From Microbacterium natoriense (GTDB lineage Bacteria > Actinomycetota > Actinomycetes > Actinomycetales > Microbacteriaceae): a DNA stretch of 64,000 nt. Every line of letters starts with the position of its first letter. The stretch's first letter is position 1. Positions 8,951-18,103 of this stretch are shown in pieces. The stretch lies in the NCBI RefSeq assembly GCF_030816295.1, contig NZ_JAUSXV010000001.1:930001-994000 (forward strand). The letters run 5' to 3'. Both the position numbers and the translations under genes were made by a program. The notes under the pieces were generated by a model. The model made no database searches and was not told the DNA's origin. It worked only from the letters and a program-made list of their open reading frames with translations.

Positions 8951-9856
8951 ATGACGGCACCCAGGAGAGCATCCCGCCAGGCGCGACACGAACGCACTTG
9001 GAGCTACGTCTTCGTCGCGCCGATCACCGCGCAGCTGCTGCTGTTCTTCGTCCTCCCGGTCTCGGTCGCGGTCTACGCCGGCTTCACCGACTGGAACGTG
9101 TTGAGCGGCGAGCAGCACTTCGTCGGAGCCGACAACTTCACAGCGTTCCTCTCTGACCGCAAGTTCTGGATCGCCTCGGGCAACACTCTCTTCATGCTCC
9201 TGCCGATCCCGTTCTACCTCGCTTTCGGGCTGTTCTTCGCGATCGCCAGTCATCGCCGCACCCCGGGCAACAAGGTCTTCCGGGTGCTCTACTTCCTCCC
9301 GTACGTGTCGTCGATCGTCGCTCTCGTGGTGATGTGGAAATGGCTGTTCAACTATCAGTTCGGCCCCGTCAACCAGGGGCTGAGCGACTGGTTCGGCATC
9401 CGAGGACCGGATTGGCTGGGGGATCCGGCGTGGATCAAGGTCACTATCGTGATCATGATCGTCTGGAAGATGATCGGCATCACATCGATCTACTACCTGG
9501 CCGCCCTCAACAACATCCCGGACAGCTACTACGAGGCGGCACGGCTCGACGGTGCGTCCGGCATCCGGATGTTCTTCTCGATTACCCTGCCGATGCTCTC
9601 GCCCGTCACCTTCTTCCTGGTCGTGGTCGGCATCGTCGGCTCGCTGCAGACCTTCGTCGAGGTGCAGCTGTTCACCAAGAACGGCGGCCCGAACTACAGC
9701 GCCGCCACCGTCACCTACTACATCTGGGAGAAGGCCTTCGCGTCGAACCAGATGGGGTACGCCTCGGCGGTCGCGGTGTTCTTCGCGCTCGTCATCCTCG
9801 TCATCACACTGATCCAGTTCCGGGTGTCCCGGCGCTGGGTGCACACGGAGGACTGA
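8951..9856 (+). CDS. Sugar ABC transporter permease (MalF type)
   Basis: The 301-residue integral membrane protein has about six hydrophobic helices. Its inner-loop coupling motif YYEAARLDGASGIRMF matches the EAA..DGA....F signature that contacts the ATPase. It forms the channel with the next permease. Spacing to that gene is only six bases, so they are co-transcribed. No ATPase gene is present in the operon, so a shared MsiK-type ATPase encoded elsewhere is probably used. Confidence 0.93.
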   Translation: MTAPRRASRQARHERTWSYVFVAPITAQLLLFFVLPVSVAVYAGFTDWNVLSGEQHFVGADNFTAFLSDRKFWIASGNTLFMLLPIPFYLAFGLFFAIASHRRTPGNKVFRVLYFLPYVSSIVALVVMWKWLFNYQFGPVNQGLSDWFGIRGPDWLGDPAWIKVTIVIMIVWKMIGITSIYYLAALNNIPDSYYEAARLDGASGIRMFFSITLPMLSPVTFFLVVVGIVGSLQTFVEVQLFTKNGGPNYSAATVTYYIWEKAFASNQMGYASAVAVFFALVILVITLIQFRVSRRWVHTED

Positions 9857-9862
9857 ACCGAC

Positions 9863-10714
9863 ATGGCCACTCTGCGAACCCTCACGGCGCGGCGCCGCGC
9901 GACGACCGTCGTCTTCTTCGTGCTCGTGCTGCTCGGCGCCCTCACGATGGTGCTGCCGTTCCTGTGGATGGTGTCGACCTCGCTCAAGCAGTCGAAGATG
10001 GTCTTCGAATTCCCCCCGCAGTGGATCCCCGATCCGTTCGACTTCTCGCACTACGTCGATGTCTGGAACGTCGTGCCGCTCGCCTCCGGTCTGCTCAACA
10101 GTGCGATCGTGACCCTGTTGGTGGTGGTGATCGGCACCTTCTCGACCACCATGGCGGCGTTCGCCTTCGCGAAGCTCGCCTTCCCGCTCAAGGGGCTGCT
10201 GTTCACGCTGCTGCTGGCTACGATGATGGTGCCGGGCATCGTCACGCTCATCCCGCAGTTCCTCGTCTACGCCGAGGCTGGCTGGATCGACACGCTGCTG
10301 CCGCTGATCGTCCCCGGCCTCCTCGGCAACGTACTCATGCTGTTCTTCCTGCGGCAGTACATGATGGGCCTCTCCACCGAGCTGCTCGATGCCGCCAAGC
10401 TCGACGGCGCGGGATACTTCCGCATCTACTGGAGCGTTTTCCTGCCGCTATGTCGGCCGGCGATCGCGGCCAACGTGATCATCGTCTTCATGGCGACCTG
10501 GAACGACTACCTCGGCCCGCTCATCTTCACCAACTCGCCGGACAAGTCGACCGTGCAGCTGGTCGTCGCCTCGCTCACGGGCTATTACGCCGAGCAGACT
10601 GACTTCCCGATGGTGATGGCGGCATCCGTCATCGCCGTGCTCCCGGTGGTCGTGCTGTTCAGCCTCATGCAGCGGCACTTCGTCGACTCCTTCGCGATCA
10701 GCGGGATCAAGTGA
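9863..10714 (+). CDS. Sugar ABC transporter permease (MalG type)
   Basis: The 283-residue protein has six predicted membrane helices and the coupling motif LLDAAKLDGAGYFRIYW. The N-terminal VLPFLWMVSTSLKQ is typical of MalG/AraQ-type permeases. It pairs with the preceding permease. Its stop overlaps the GTG start of the GH43 gene (GTGA), showing translational coupling between uptake and cytoplasmic hydrolysis. Confidence 0.93.
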   Translation: MATLRTLTARRRATTVVFFVLVLLGALTMVLPFLWMVSTSLKQSKMVFEFPPQWIPDPFDFSHYVDVWNVVPLASGLLNSAIVTLLVVVIGTFSTTMAAFAFAKLAFPLKGLLFTLLLATMMVPGIVTLIPQFLVYAEAGWIDTLLPLIVPGLLGNVLMLFFLRQYMMGLSTELLDAAKLDGAGYFRIYWSVFLPLCRPAIAANVIIVFMATWNDYLGPLIFTNSPDKSTVQLVVASLTGYYAEQTDFPMVMAASVIAVLPVVVLFSLMQRHFVDSFAISGIK

Positions 10715-12864
10715 CCGTGGACGTCTACGAGAACCCTGTCGCCCGCGACGGCGACTACGCCGACCCGTTCGTGCTCCGCCACGACGGCCGCTACTACCTC
10801 TACTCGACGACTCCGCTGGTTGACTGCTGGAGCTCGGACGACCTCCTCGACTGGCGGTCCGAGGGGCCCACGATCGCGTCGGACGCCTTCCCCGGGCTGG
10901 TCCCGTTCGCGCCCGAAGTGGTCTACGCCGACGGGGCGTTCCACATGTACACCTCGCCGTCGGGGCACGGGCACCACGTGCTGCGCAGCGAGAGCCCCAC
11001 CGGTCCATTCGTCGACGTGAGTGGGAACGTCGGGCACGCGATCGACGGCAACGTGCTCATCGACGATGACGGCCGCTGGTACTTCTACTGGGCGGGAGAC
11101 CAGGGGATCTGGGGATGCGAGATGCCCTCGCCGACCGAGTTTGGGGAGCCCGTACTCACCGGCATCCACATGAATGGCTGGACTGAGGGCCCCTTTGTGG
11201 TGAAGCACGGAGGCAGATACCATATGACGCTCACGGGCAACCATTACCTCAGCGCAGGCTACCGGATCGACGCAGCGGTGAGCGATCACCCGCTTACCGG
11301 ATGGACGCCGGGACCTCTGAATCCGCTCGTGGTCAGCACAGCCCCGGACTACACCGGCCTGGGGCACAGCAGCAGCGTGGTCGGTCCCGACTTGGTCTCG
11401 ACCTATCTCGTCTTCCACAACATGAACCCCGACCTGACTCGGCACCTGAACATCGACCGGCAGGTGTGGAGCGGCGGCAGGCTGCTGGTGCTCGGTCCGT
11501 CCCGCGAGGCGCCCGCACCCGCCCCGCCGAGGCATCGCTGCACCTGGGTCGCCGCCGACCCGACGTCCTGGGAGGTCGAGCGAGGGATGCTGACCGCCGG
11601 TGATCGCTCGGCCGTGCTGTCGGGCGCGCAGGGTGCCGCGGCGCTCTGGAGCATCGGCGCGGTGCCCGCGCTCACCGTCGAGGTCTCGCTGACGGCTCTC
11701 GACGCCGCCGAGCACGGGGTGATGCTCGTGGCGGAAGACGGTCGTCGGGTCGTCGTCGTGGTTGATCGCGATGCGCACCGCGTGATCGCGACCGACCGTG
11801 GGGAGCCGGCAGGGAGCGTGCCACTTCCGCCCGGGTTCGCGCAGGCGGCGCTGCACACGTGGGGGATGGTCGCCGACCGCGACCGCATCGAGGTCTTCCT
11901 CGACGGTCGGCATCAGGCGCTGGAGATCCCGCCGCTCTCCGCACCCGCCGGCGTGGGCGTGCACGCGCGCGGCGGCGGAGTGCGTATCGGCCACGTCGCG
12001 CTCACTGACACCACCCCCGACGATGCCGACCGCCGAGCGGTCGCCCCGGTACCGGGGAGGCTCTGGGCCGCACTCACGCCCGATGCGCCCTCGACGCAGG
12101 GCGAGAGCCTCGCGCTCGCCGCAGGGGAGTCCGCCGCGTACCGCCTGCACGCCGCGCGCGGGGGGCTCTTCTCCCTGCAGCTCGCCGGCGTGTTCTCCGC
12201 CGGAGACGCGATCCAGGTGGATGCCGGGGGAGAGAGCGCCCGCATCCCGGTGCGCCACGACGGTCACGTCGTGACCGCGGAGATCCGCCTGAGCCGTGGG
12301 GAGAATCCCCTGTATATCACCGCAGAGGCCGGCACGCCTGAGTTCGAGTTGATCACGGTGTCAGAGGCCACCGGCGACGGCATCACGGGTCCGCTCGATG
12401 GCGCGCTATCCGGCTACGGGAAGACGCTTCTCGACCGGACACTTCGCGCGGACGCCGATATCGAGGCGACGCTCTCGTTCATGGCCTTCGAGGATGGCGG
12501 GCACGGGGATCTCCTCGTGAGGGCGAGCGCCCTCTCCGAGGGAGGAGAGGGTGCAGACACCCGACTCGGCGTGAACTTCGTGCTCGGGTACTCCGTGCAG
12601 GTGCACGCTGATCGGGTGGTGCTCGCCCGGCACGACTACGACGAGCGCATCCTGGCTTCGGCCGCAGCGGACGCCGCATCGGCGGTGGCTCACCGCGTGG
12701 TCGTGCGGCTGCGCGGAGAGCGCATCGCCGTCGAACTCGACGGCGTGCCGATCATCGACGTCGCGGACGTCCTCCCTCACGCGACGGGCGCCACCGGCAT
12801 CCGCGCGGTGGGCGGGGATATCCGCGTGGAAGAGCTCGTGGTGCGCGGGATCGCGCACACCTAG
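10711..12864 (+). CDS. Cytoplasmic GH43 glycosidase with C-terminal beta-sandwich domains
   Basis: The 717-residue protein starts with a five-bladed propeller GH43 domain (~1-275). Candidate catalytic residues are Asp18 in YADPF (base), Asp112 in HAIDGNVL (pKa modulator) and Glu159 in WTEGPF (acid). Two further beta-rich, laminin-G-like segments follow (~280-440 and ~560-717), possibly carbohydrate-binding. GH43 covers beta-xylosidase, alpha-L-arabinofuranosidase and arabinanase activities; the substrate is not fixed by sequence. No signal peptide is present, so it should process oligosaccharides delivered by the transporter it is coupled to. The GTG start overlaps the permease stop. Confidence 0.9.
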   Translation: MTVDVYENPVARDGDYADPFVLRHDGRYYLYSTTPLVDCWSSDDLLDWRSEGPTIASDAFPGLVPFAPEVVYADGAFHMYTSPSGHGHHVLRSESPTGPFVDVSGNVGHAIDGNVLIDDDGRWYFYWAGDQGIWGCEMPSPTEFGEPVLTGIHMNGWTEGPFVVKHGGRYHMTLTGNHYLSAGYRIDAAVSDHPLTGWTPGPLNPLVVSTAPDYTGLGHSSSVVGPDLVSTYLVFHNMNPDLTRHLNIDRQVWSGGRLLVLGPSREAPAPAPPRHRCTWVAADPTSWEVERGMLTAGDRSAVLSGAQGAAALWSIGAVPALTVEVSLTALDAAEHGVMLVAEDGRRVVVVVDRDAHRVIATDRGEPAGSVPLPPGFAQAALHTWGMVADRDRIEVFLDGRHQALEIPPLSAPAGVGVHARGGGVRIGHVALTDTTPDDADRRAVAPVPGRLWAALTPDAPSTQGESLALAAGESAAYRLHAARGGLFSLQLAGVFSAGDAIQVDAGGESARIPVRHDGHVVTAEIRLSRGENPLYITAEAGTPEFELITVSEATGDGITGPLDGALSGYGKTLLDRTLRADADIEATLSFMAFEDGGHGDLLVRASALSEGGEGADTRLGVNFVLGYSVQVHADRVVLARHDYDERILASAAADAASAVAHRVVVRLRGERIAVELDGVPIIDVADVLPHATGATGIRAVGGDIRVEELVVRGIAHT

Positions 12865-12910
12865 ACCGGGGCGGCGAACGTCCGTCTCGACGAAGAGAAG
12901 GAGCAGCGTC

Positions 12911-15295
12911 ATGCAGAGAACATCCACGGGGCGGCGACGGCCCTCCCGTCTGACGGCCGTCCTCGCGGCGGCGGTGCTGGGGGCGGCCGGCCTGGTGGCC
13001 CTCCCCACGGCGGCTTCGGCCTCACCGGGTTCGGTGGTCGCGGCGCCCTCGTCGCCGAGCGGCGCGGAGAACAACGACTACCCGCGCATCATCCGGCTGG
13101 GCGCCAGCGCGGACCAGAGCCGGCGGGGCGACCTGCTGGTGATGTACAGCGTCAACGACACCGGCGTGCGCACGCACTCGGTGGTCAAGCGCAGCACCGA
13201 CGGAGGCCAGACCTGGTCGGCGCTGAGCACCCTCTACTCGCCCACCCCGGGGTGGGGCATCTATTTCGGATCGATGTACGAGCTGCCGCAGGCGGCCGGA
13301 GGCCTGCCCGCCGGCACGCTCATCGCAGCGGGCAACGCCTGGGACAACGTGAGTTGGTCGAATCAGGAGGTGCAGACCTTCATCAGCACCGACTACGGGG
13401 CCACCTGGACACGCCGCGGCAACTGCGTGACGAAGTCGGGTGCGCCCAACCAGGTGTCCACGGGCCTGTGGGAGCCGGAGATCGTGCTGAACGCGAACGG
13501 CGACCTCGCCTGCCACTTCTCGGACGAGCGGCTGCGCTCCTCCGGTTACAGCCAGAAGCTCGTGATGACGACCTCTTCCGACGGCGGAGCGACCTGGGGC
13601 AGCCAGACAGACGTCGTCGCGGTGGGCGACAGCAGCTCGCGCCCCGGCATGCCGATCGTGCGGAAGCTGCCCAACGGCACCTACGCGCTAGGCTACGAGC
13701 TGTGCCGCGACTCGGTGGGCAACGCCGACCAGACCTGTCGCGTCTACCTCAAGACCTCGCCGGACGGAGCCTCGTGGGGGTCGGCGACCGACCTCGGTAC
13801 ACTCGTGCAGACGGCGGACGGCCGTCAGCTGCTGCACACGCCCGCACTGGCGTGGAGTCCGGCCGGAGGCCCGAACGGCACCCTCATCATGTCCGGCCAG
13901 CGGGTCGTCACAGGAGCCGACGGTCCGACGACGGTCGTCAAGCCCGAGTCGGGACGTGTGGTGTTCACCAACACCAACCTCGGCGCTGGCGCCTGGCAAG
14001 CCGTATCAGCGCCGATGACGATCGACCCCACCGGCGACTACAACAACGGGCCGGGCAAGCACTGCGCCAACTACAGCCCGAGCATTGTGCCGACGGCATC
14101 CGGGTCCGCGATCATGATGGTCTCGCCCAAGTTCGTAGCGGGGTCCACGGCCCGGTGCGACGTGCGGTTCGGCACGGGTCCCGTGGGAACCCTTCCCCTC
14201 TATGCGCCGTTCGACTCCGGCAACGACATGGGCTGGTCCACGTACGGCGGCACCTGGTCGGTGAGCGGCGGGGTGTACTCCCAGGCCGGAGCCTCCAGCG
14301 GGCCGAAGTCCCTGGTGGGCTCGACGGGATGGACCGACGTGACGCTCGACACCGACATCCGCCTCGACACGACCGGCCAGGCCGGCGTGCTGCTGCGCAC
14401 CCGCGCGCCCGGGGTCGGCGCCGACGCGCACGCCGGGTACTACGTCGGCGTCGAGACCAACGGCACGATCTTCATCGGCAAGCAGAACAACAACTGGACC
14501 TCGCTCGCCCTGCAGAACGTGACCGGCGGCGTGAGCGCCGGCGCCTGGTACCACCTCACGGCGAGCATCGTCGGGTGCACGATCACGGCCACGATCAAGC
14601 CGGACAACGCCACGACGTCCACAACGGCGACGGCCACCGATGCCGGATGCTTCGCCTCCGGTCAGGCGGGAGTGCGCACGCACTTGAACTCGGCGTCGTT
14701 CCGTAACCTTCAGGTCACCCCAGCGGGCGGCTCGACCGCGGCGTCCTACGCCGACTCGTGGGCGTCGGGCGCATCGACCGGGTGGACGGGGTATGGCGGC
14801 AGCTGGTCGACCATCGCCGGGGGCATCGAGCGTCAGTCGGCATCCGCGACTGACGGCCCGAAGCTGGCGTCGCCGATCGCCGGGGATGCGTACACGGTGT
14901 CGTCGGACGTTCGTCTCACCTCGCTGACCGCACCGAGCGGCAACGCGGGCGTGCTCGCACGGGTTACGTCTCCCGGCGTCGGCCCCGATGCCTACACCGG
15001 CTACTTCGCCGGCATCGACGGCAGCACTGGGCGTCTGTCGCTCGGTACCGCGAACGGATCGTGGACGCCCCTCGCCGACACCGGGGTGCCCGGCGGCGTA
15101 CAGGTGAACTCCTGGTACCGAGTCACACTCCGCGCCTCGGGCTGCACGATCACGGCGACGGGGCAGCGCACCTCGTCGTGGGATCAGGCCAGGGTGACGA
15201 CGACGGTTCCGTCGTGCACGGCGAGCGGCTCCGCCGGCATCCGGGCGATGCTCGCAGCCGCCGACTTCAGAGAGTTCCTCGTTTCGAAAGGATGA
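12911..15295 (+). CDS. Secreted BNR-propeller hydrolase, GH93-like, with two LamG-like domains
   Basis: The 794-residue protein has a Sec signal peptide (Arg-rich start, hydrophobic stretch, cleavage near ASA at ~38). The catalytic part (~50-430) is a six-bladed propeller with Asp-box motifs (STDGGQTW, STDYGATW, SSDGGATW). Such proteins are often labelled sialidase. However, GLWEPEIVL, RPGMPIVRKLPNGTY and ELPQAAGGLPAGTL resemble GH93 exo-1,5-alpha-L-arabinanases, and the locus has arabinan-type partners. Two ~190-residue repeats at the C-terminus (each with GWxxYGGxW near its start and GAWYHL/NSWYRV later) are LamG-like and probably bind polymer. RBS AAGGAG precedes the ATG. It is the last strongly supported gene of this locus. 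Confidence 0.8.
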   Translation: MQRTSTGRRRPSRLTAVLAAAVLGAAGLVALPTAASASPGSVVAAPSSPSGAENNDYPRIIRLGASADQSRRGDLLVMYSVNDTGVRTHSVVKRSTDGGQTWSALSTLYSPTPGWGIYFGSMYELPQAAGGLPAGTLIAAGNAWDNVSWSNQEVQTFISTDYGATWTRRGNCVTKSGAPNQVSTGLWEPEIVLNANGDLACHFSDERLRSSGYSQKLVMTTSSDGGATWGSQTDVVAVGDSSSRPGMPIVRKLPNGTYALGYELCRDSVGNADQTCRVYLKTSPDGASWGSATDLGTLVQTADGRQLLHTPALAWSPAGGPNGTLIMSGQRVVTGADGPTTVVKPESGRVVFTNTNLGAGAWQAVSAPMTIDPTGDYNNGPGKHCANYSPSIVPTASGSAIMMVSPKFVAGSTARCDVRFGTGPVGTLPLYAPFDSGNDMGWSTYGGTWSVSGGVYSQAGASSGPKSLVGSTGWTDVTLDTDIRLDTTGQAGVLLRTRAPGVGADAHAGYYVGVETNGTIFIGKQNNNWTSLALQNVTGGVSAGAWYHLTASIVGCTITATIKPDNATTSTTATATDAGCFASGQAGVRTHLNSASFRNLQVTPAGGSTAASYADSWASGASTGWTGYGGSWSTIAGGIERQSASATDGPKLASPIAGDAYTVSSDVRLTSLTAPSGNAGVLARVTSPGVGPDAYTGYFAGIDGSTGRLSLGTANGSWTPLADTGVPGGVQVNSWYRVTLRASGCTITATGQRTSSWDQARVTTTVPSCTASGSAGIRAMLAAADFREFLVSKG

Positions 15296-15323
15296 TGTCA
15301 GGGCGTCCGTTCTTCGGATGATC

Positions 15324-15366
15324 CCCGTTTCTCGGACGGTCCACGCAGGATCGTCCGAGAAACGGG
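15324..15366. terminator. Perfect 15-bp hairpin after the GH93-like gene
   Basis: CCCGTTTCTCGGACG (15324-15338) pairs perfectly with 15352-15366 across a 13-base loop, 28 bases past the stop. It is a strong terminator candidate and separates the secreted enzyme from the lectin fragment. Confidence 0.7.
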
Positions 15367-15450
15367 CATCCATCCGCCCGCCCCGCGCATCGGCGGGGTC
15401 TGGGCGGCCGCCCACATCGTCACCACGGCCGGAACTCCGGACTTTCGTAC

Positions 15451-15966
15451 ATGTCGGCGGTAGTTCCGCGGGTTCGCGGACACATCCCCCGTGGTTCCGG
15501 CGGTGGACCGGTGGGGCGTCGTCGCTTCATCCTCACCGAGATCGGCTGGTCCAGCACCCTCGACGGCGTGCGCACGGTGAGCGCCGGGGGCAGGTCGATC
15601 GACAATCCGAACCACAGCACGACGGCCGGCACGCAGCTCGTGATCTGGACGAGCAACACCGGAAGCAACCAGAGATGGCAGTTCACGAGGCAGAGCGACG
15701 GCTCATACGAGCTGAAGAACGCGGAATCCGGTCTCTGCGCCGACGTCGAGGGAGGATCTCTTGTCGCGGGAGCGAAGGTCATCCAATGGACGTGCACCGG
15801 TGGAGCCAACCAGCGCTGGACCGCCGTGGCTCGGGCTGACGGCACGTACACGATTGCGTCGGTGAAGAGCGGTCTACTGCTCACGGCGACGGCATCGCCG
15901 AACGGCACCGGGCTCACCCAGCAGGCCGCGTCGGCGACAGCTGTTCAGAAGTGGCAGGTCCAGTAG
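15451..15966 (+). CDS. Orphan ricin-type beta-trefoil lectin domain, probable gene remnant
   Basis: The 171-codon frame encodes most of one ricin/CBM13 beta-trefoil from residue ~45 on: repeats with TQLVIWTSNTGSNQRW, AKVIQWTCTGGANQRW and AVQKWQV at the end. The first ~40 residues are Arg/Pro/Gly-rich, unlike a signal peptide, and no ribosome-binding site precedes the ATG at 15451. In actinobacteria such trefoils normally sit at the C-terminus of secreted glycosidases. This looks like the surviving tail of a larger enzyme whose catalytic part is gone. A true free-standing cytoplasmic lectin is less likely. Confidence 0.5.
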   Translation: MSAVVPRVRGHIPRGSGGGPVGRRRFILTEIGWSSTLDGVRTVSAGGRSIDNPNHSTTAGTQLVIWTSNTGSNQRWQFTRQSDGSYELKNAESGLCADVEGGSLVAGAKVIQWTCTGGANQRWTAVARADGTYTIASVKSGLLLTATASPNGTGLTQQAASATAVQKWQVQ

Positions 15967-15987
15967 GACCGATCCCGTAGACCGCGG

Positions 15988-16025
15988 GATGCGCCCCGGA
16001 ATCCGTGCGGGTCCCGGGGCGCATC
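15988..16025. terminator. Bidirectional terminator hairpin
   Basis: GATGCGCCCCGG (15988-15999) pairs perfectly with CCGGGGCGCATC (16014-16025) across 14 bases. It lies between the lectin fragment and the convergent amidohydrolase gene. Confidence 0.75.
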
Positions 16026-16035
16026 TGCAACAGGC

Positions 16036-17268
16036 TCAGGCGAGGAACTCCCGCGCAGCCGTCTCCATCGCGGTCACGCCGACCTCGATGGTCGGGTGGA
16101 TCTCTGGCGCGAAGTACGGCGAGTGGTTCGTCGGGATGTCGCTCTCGACGCGGCCCTTCGCCACGGCCTCCGCGAAAACCGCGGGATCGAAGCCGCCCCA
16201 GAACCAGAACACCAGAGGCGCTCCCGCATCCCGAGCGAACCACGAGACGTCCTCGCTGCCGGTGAACAGGCCGGGGTCGATCACGGCCTCGTCGCCGAGC
16301 TTCGCACGCAGCGCGGCGGCCACGCGGGTGGTCGCCTCCTCGTCGTTGATGGTCGCGGGCAGCGTGTGCAGGGTCTCGATGTCGGGCTCGCGCTCGGCTC
16401 CTGACGCGAGAGCCTCGGCCTTCACGATCCGCTCGACGCTCGCGAGCACCTTGTCGCGCATCGTGTCGGTGGGGTAGCGCAGGCTGAGCTCGAGCGTGGC
16501 CTCGGTGGGGATGATGTTGTTCTTGAGACCGGCGTGGATCGAGCCGACCGTGACGACCGCGACGTCCTTCGGGTCGATCTCGCGCGAGGTGATCGTCTGC
16601 AGCCGCATCACCGTGGCGGCCGCCATCACGACGGGGTCGATGGTCGTGTGGGGGCGCGAACCATGCCCGCCGCGACCGTGCATGGTCACGGTCAGCCCGT
16701 CGGATGCCGACATCTGCGTGCCGCTGCGTACGCCGATGATCCCGGCGGGGAAGGGGGTGACGTGCTGCCCGAGCACGATGTCGGGCCGGGGGTAGCGGTC
16801 GAGGATGCCGGCGTCGAGCATCGCTCTGGCTCCGGCGCCGAACTCCTCAGCGGGCTGGATCAGCACCACGACCGTTCCCGACCACTCGTCGCGCGTCGCG
16901 AGCAGCCTCTCGACGGCGCCGATCATCGCGGTCACGTGCATGTCGTGGCCGCATGCGTGCATCACCGGCACGTCGTGCCCTGCCGGATCGACACCGCGGG
17001 CGGTGCTGGCGTACGGCAGGCCGGTCGCCTCCTCGACGGGCAGGCCGTCCATGTCTGCGCGCAGCCAGACGACAGGACCCTCAGTCCCTGAGTCGGTCGA
17101 CGGGTTGGAGAGCAGAGCGACGACTCCTGTGCCTCCGACGCCCTCCTCGACCTCGAGCCCGAGATCCCGGAGGTGGCCGGCGGCGATCGCGGCCGTGCGG
17201 TGCTCCTGGAATGACAGCTCGGGATGCTGGTGCAGGTCGATGTAGAGCGCTTCGAGATCGATCGTCAT
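16036..17268 (-). CDS. M20 family amidohydrolase (hippurate / IAA-amino acid hydrolase type)
   Basis: The 410-residue protein shows the M20D layout: DLHQHPELSFQEHRTA at the N-terminus, the substrate-facing LRADMDGLPVEE (~88-99), the metal-binding MHACGHDMHVTAM and the catalytic QPAEEFGAGARAML. Homologues use a di-metal centre to split N-acyl amino acids such as hippurate, indole-acetyl-amino acids or N-acetyl amino acids, usually in the cytoplasm. It is downstream of, and same-strand with, a TetR gene (33-base gap), so they are probably co-transcribed and divergent from the Opp-type operon. The substrate is unknown. Confidence 0.88.
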   Translation of the reverse strand: MTIDLEALYIDLHQHPELSFQEHRTAAIAAGHLRDLGLEVEEGVGGTGVVALLSNPSTDSGTEGPVVWLRADMDGLPVEEATGLPYASTARGVDPAGHDVPVMHACGHDMHVTAMIGAVERLLATRDEWSGTVVVLIQPAEEFGAGARAMLDAGILDRYPRPDIVLGQHVTPFPAGIIGVRSGTQMSASDGLTVTMHGRGGHGSRPHTTIDPVVMAAATVMRLQTITSREIDPKDVAVVTVGSIHAGLKNNIIPTEATLELSLRYPTDTMRDKVLASVERIVKAEALASGAEREPDIETLHTLPATINDEEATTRVAAALRAKLGDEAVIDPGLFTGSEDVSWFARDAGAPLVFWFWGGFDPAVFAEAVAKGRVESDIPTNHSPYFAPEIHPTIEVGVTAMETAAREFLA

Positions 17269-17301
17269 GGCCTGAGCCTACCCGCGGGAGCGGGCGCGGA
17301 A

Positions 17302-17961
17302 TCAGGAATCGTGCACGTACGACGCGAGCTCGGGGCCCGGGTGCAGCACGGCGTTCACGATCGCACGGATCGCGAATTCGCTGGCGTGCGCCAGCTCGAC
17401 GACGTCAGGGTGCAGCAGCCACTGCAGCTGCAGGCCGTCCATCACCGCAAGGATGGCGGCGGATGCCGCGGCGACGGTCGCGGGTTCGGTCACGCCCTCC
17501 TGCGCGCAGAGATCGGCGAAGGCGTCCGACACGTCTTTGCGCAGCACCGTGTAGCGGTGCTCGAAGTACGCGCGCCCGGGATGATCGTCGGTGACCGACT
17601 CGGCCGACAGCACGGTGTACGCCTGCACGATGCCCGGCCGCTTCTCGTTCACGAACGCGGTCTTCACCAGATGGACGAAGAGTTCGGGGCCGTACGGGAT
17701 TCGCTTGCTCTCGAGATCCTGGACGTCGGCCTGATCGCGGTAGTCGAGGACTTCGAGCAGCAGCTTCTGCTTGGAGCCGAAATGGTGGAGCACCCCCGCG
17801 TGGGTGATGCCGACCTGCTCGGCGACGTCGGCGAGCGTGCCGTTGGCGAATCCCTTGTTGCCGAAGATCTCGACCGCGGCCTTGAGGATCTGCTCGCGCT
17901 TCGCGCGGGTCGCCGGACGCACGCGGGACGACTCTGGTGCGGAGCCTGCGCCGTTGCTCAT
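17302..17961 (-). CDS. TetR-family regulator of the Opp/GH3 locus
   Basis: This 219-residue protein has the TetR helix-turn-helix near the N-terminus (GTLADVAEQVGITHAGVLHHF, ~40-60) and a helical ligand-binding C-terminal domain. It would act as a dimer that leaves DNA when a ligand binds. It is divergent from the ABC operon that ends in a GH3 gene, with two palindromes in the gap (18013-18026 and 18038-18059), and is followed on its own strand by the amidohydrolase. It therefore probably controls both transcripts. Confidence 0.88.
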   Translation of the reverse strand: MSNGAGSAPESSRVRPATRAKREQILKAAVEIFGNKGFANGTLADVAEQVGITHAGVLHHFGSKQKLLLEVLDYRDQADVQDLESKRIPYGPELFVHLVKTAFVNEKRPGIVQAYTVLSAESVTDDHPGRAYFEHRYTVLRKDVSDAFADLCAQEGVTEPATVAAASAAILAVMDGLQLQWLLHPDVVELAHASEFAIRAIVNAVLHPGPELASYVHDS

Positions 17962-18012
17962 CGCGCTTCCTTCGTTTACTCGATCGTGACTTGATCGTAC
18001 TTGCGATCACGC

Positions 18013-18059
18013 TTACCAGTCGGTAACCTCACCAACAACTTACTTTCTCGACAGTAAGT
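18013..18059. promoter_or_regulatory. Two palindromic operators in the TetR/ABC divergent gap
   Basis: TTACCAGTCGGTAA (18013-18026) is a perfect 5-4-5 palindrome, and ACTTACT...AGTAAGT (18038-18059) is a 7-8-7 inverted repeat. Both sizes suit TetR dimers. They lie 45-91 bases before the binding-protein start and downstream of likely promoter positions for either strand. Confidence 0.6.
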
Positions 18060-18103
18060 AAAGCAATCGCCCTCGCACAACGTCCTGTGTTCAAGGAGAA
18101 GCA

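Noticed and set aside
7337..10051. A 904-codon open frame antisense to the ABC operon
   Set aside because: It has His/Arg/Asp-rich composition typical of shadow frames in GC-rich DNA, with no domain; the plus-strand genes are clear transporter genes. The same reasoning removes other long antisense frames, such as 23479-26013 and 47197-49062.
12911..15295. Calling the BNR protein a neuraminidase outright
   Set aside because: BNR repeats are shared by several propeller families, no sialic-acid genes are present, and the motifs fit GH93 better.
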